From Chloroflexota bacterium (GTDB lineage: Bacteria; Chloroflexota; Dehalococcoidia; Lucifugimonadales; UBA2985), in assembly GCA_027622595.1 (NCBI GenBank), contig JAQBZZ010000006.1:1-52709 (forward strand): a DNA stretch of 52,709 nucleotides, in the 5' to 3' direction. The notes below the pieces were generated by a model that did no database searches, was not told the DNA's origin, and saw only the letters and a program-made list of their open reading frames with translations. A program made the translations under genes and the position numbers. Below are positions 52,301 to 52,709 of this stretch, one piece after another. How positions within the stretch are numbered: position 1 is the stretch's first letter; each line of letters begins with the position of its first letter.

Positions 52301-52709
52301 ATGGCGCTAGACAGAGGCGACTCTCCATTCAAGGACTCACTCTTCCAGATGCTCAGGACCAAGCGCTTCCGGCGAGCGATTTTCTTGGGTCTGATAGGGG
52401 CAACCGTGGTTTCCGGCATTACCATGGTATCCACACTCACGACGATCGACCTCGGCAGCGTCTTCCTCAGAAGCGACAATCGCTCCTTCGACCAAATCAC
52501 TCTGACTGAACCTGGAGTGGTGATCGGCAATCAGCTGGTAGCATTGGCAGGCGTAAATTCCGCAGCATCCGGAAACACCTCGCCAGGGGTGGAGGCCAGC
52601 AGCGCTCTACCATCCATCAACACGACGCTTGTCAGCTCCAACTGTAGGGTGTCAGCACTTATTGGACACTTCGGGACCCGAGAGATTGGGGTGAAGGAGC
52701 TCCTCGTAT
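52301..52709 (+). CDS. Partial hypothetical protein with one N-terminal TM segment (runs off the window)
   Basis: Open frame MALDRGDSPFKDSLFQMLRTKRFRRAIFLGLIGATVVSGITMVSTLTTIDLGSVFLRSDNRSFDQITLTEPGVVIGNQ... to the window end. Confidence 0.65.
   Translation, partial: MALDRGDSPFKDSLFQMLRTKRFRRAIFLGLIGATVVSGITMVSTLTTIDLGSVFLRSDNRSFDQITLTEPGVVIGNQLVALAGVNSAASGNTSPGVEASSALPSINTTLVSSNCRVSALIGHFGTREIGVKELLV

Overview
This is a gene-dense bacterial chromosomal window. Gene content suggests Chloroflexota, Dehalococcoidia/SAR202-like, mainly from a giant fused DUF2298/GT39-like membrane protein with the YYYFGQ motif; this placement is inference. Most of the window is core metabolism and information processing: ilvE, thrC, hom, rpsF-ssb-rpsR, glyA, hpf, comF, mfd, prfA-prmC, ruvC-ruvA-ruvB, a Trk/Ktr K+ uptake cluster, pheA, gap, eno, acnA, cyclophilin, corA and mscS. 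Accessory or unusual elements: (1) a HicB-HicA-type pair between eno and gap, whose antitoxin carries an extra ~125-aa N-terminal region and whose Shine-Dalgarno overlaps the enolase stop codon; (2) a ~189-bp MITE-like element with ~15-19 bp terminal inverted repeats that supplies the stop codon of a TrkA-type protein; (3) a promoter followed by three overlapping, mutually exclusive hairpins upstream of a SAM methyltransferase (candidate cis-regulatory RNA); (4) ribosomal protein S6 with an acidic tail made of 45-bp repeats; (5) an amber-interrupted small ORF; (6) a BTAD-domain remnant; (7) several strong palindromes or hairpins that look like terminators or operators. I saw no tRNA, rRNA, CRISPR array, prophage or intact IS element. 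All calls come from reading the sequence and ORF translations; no database search was run.
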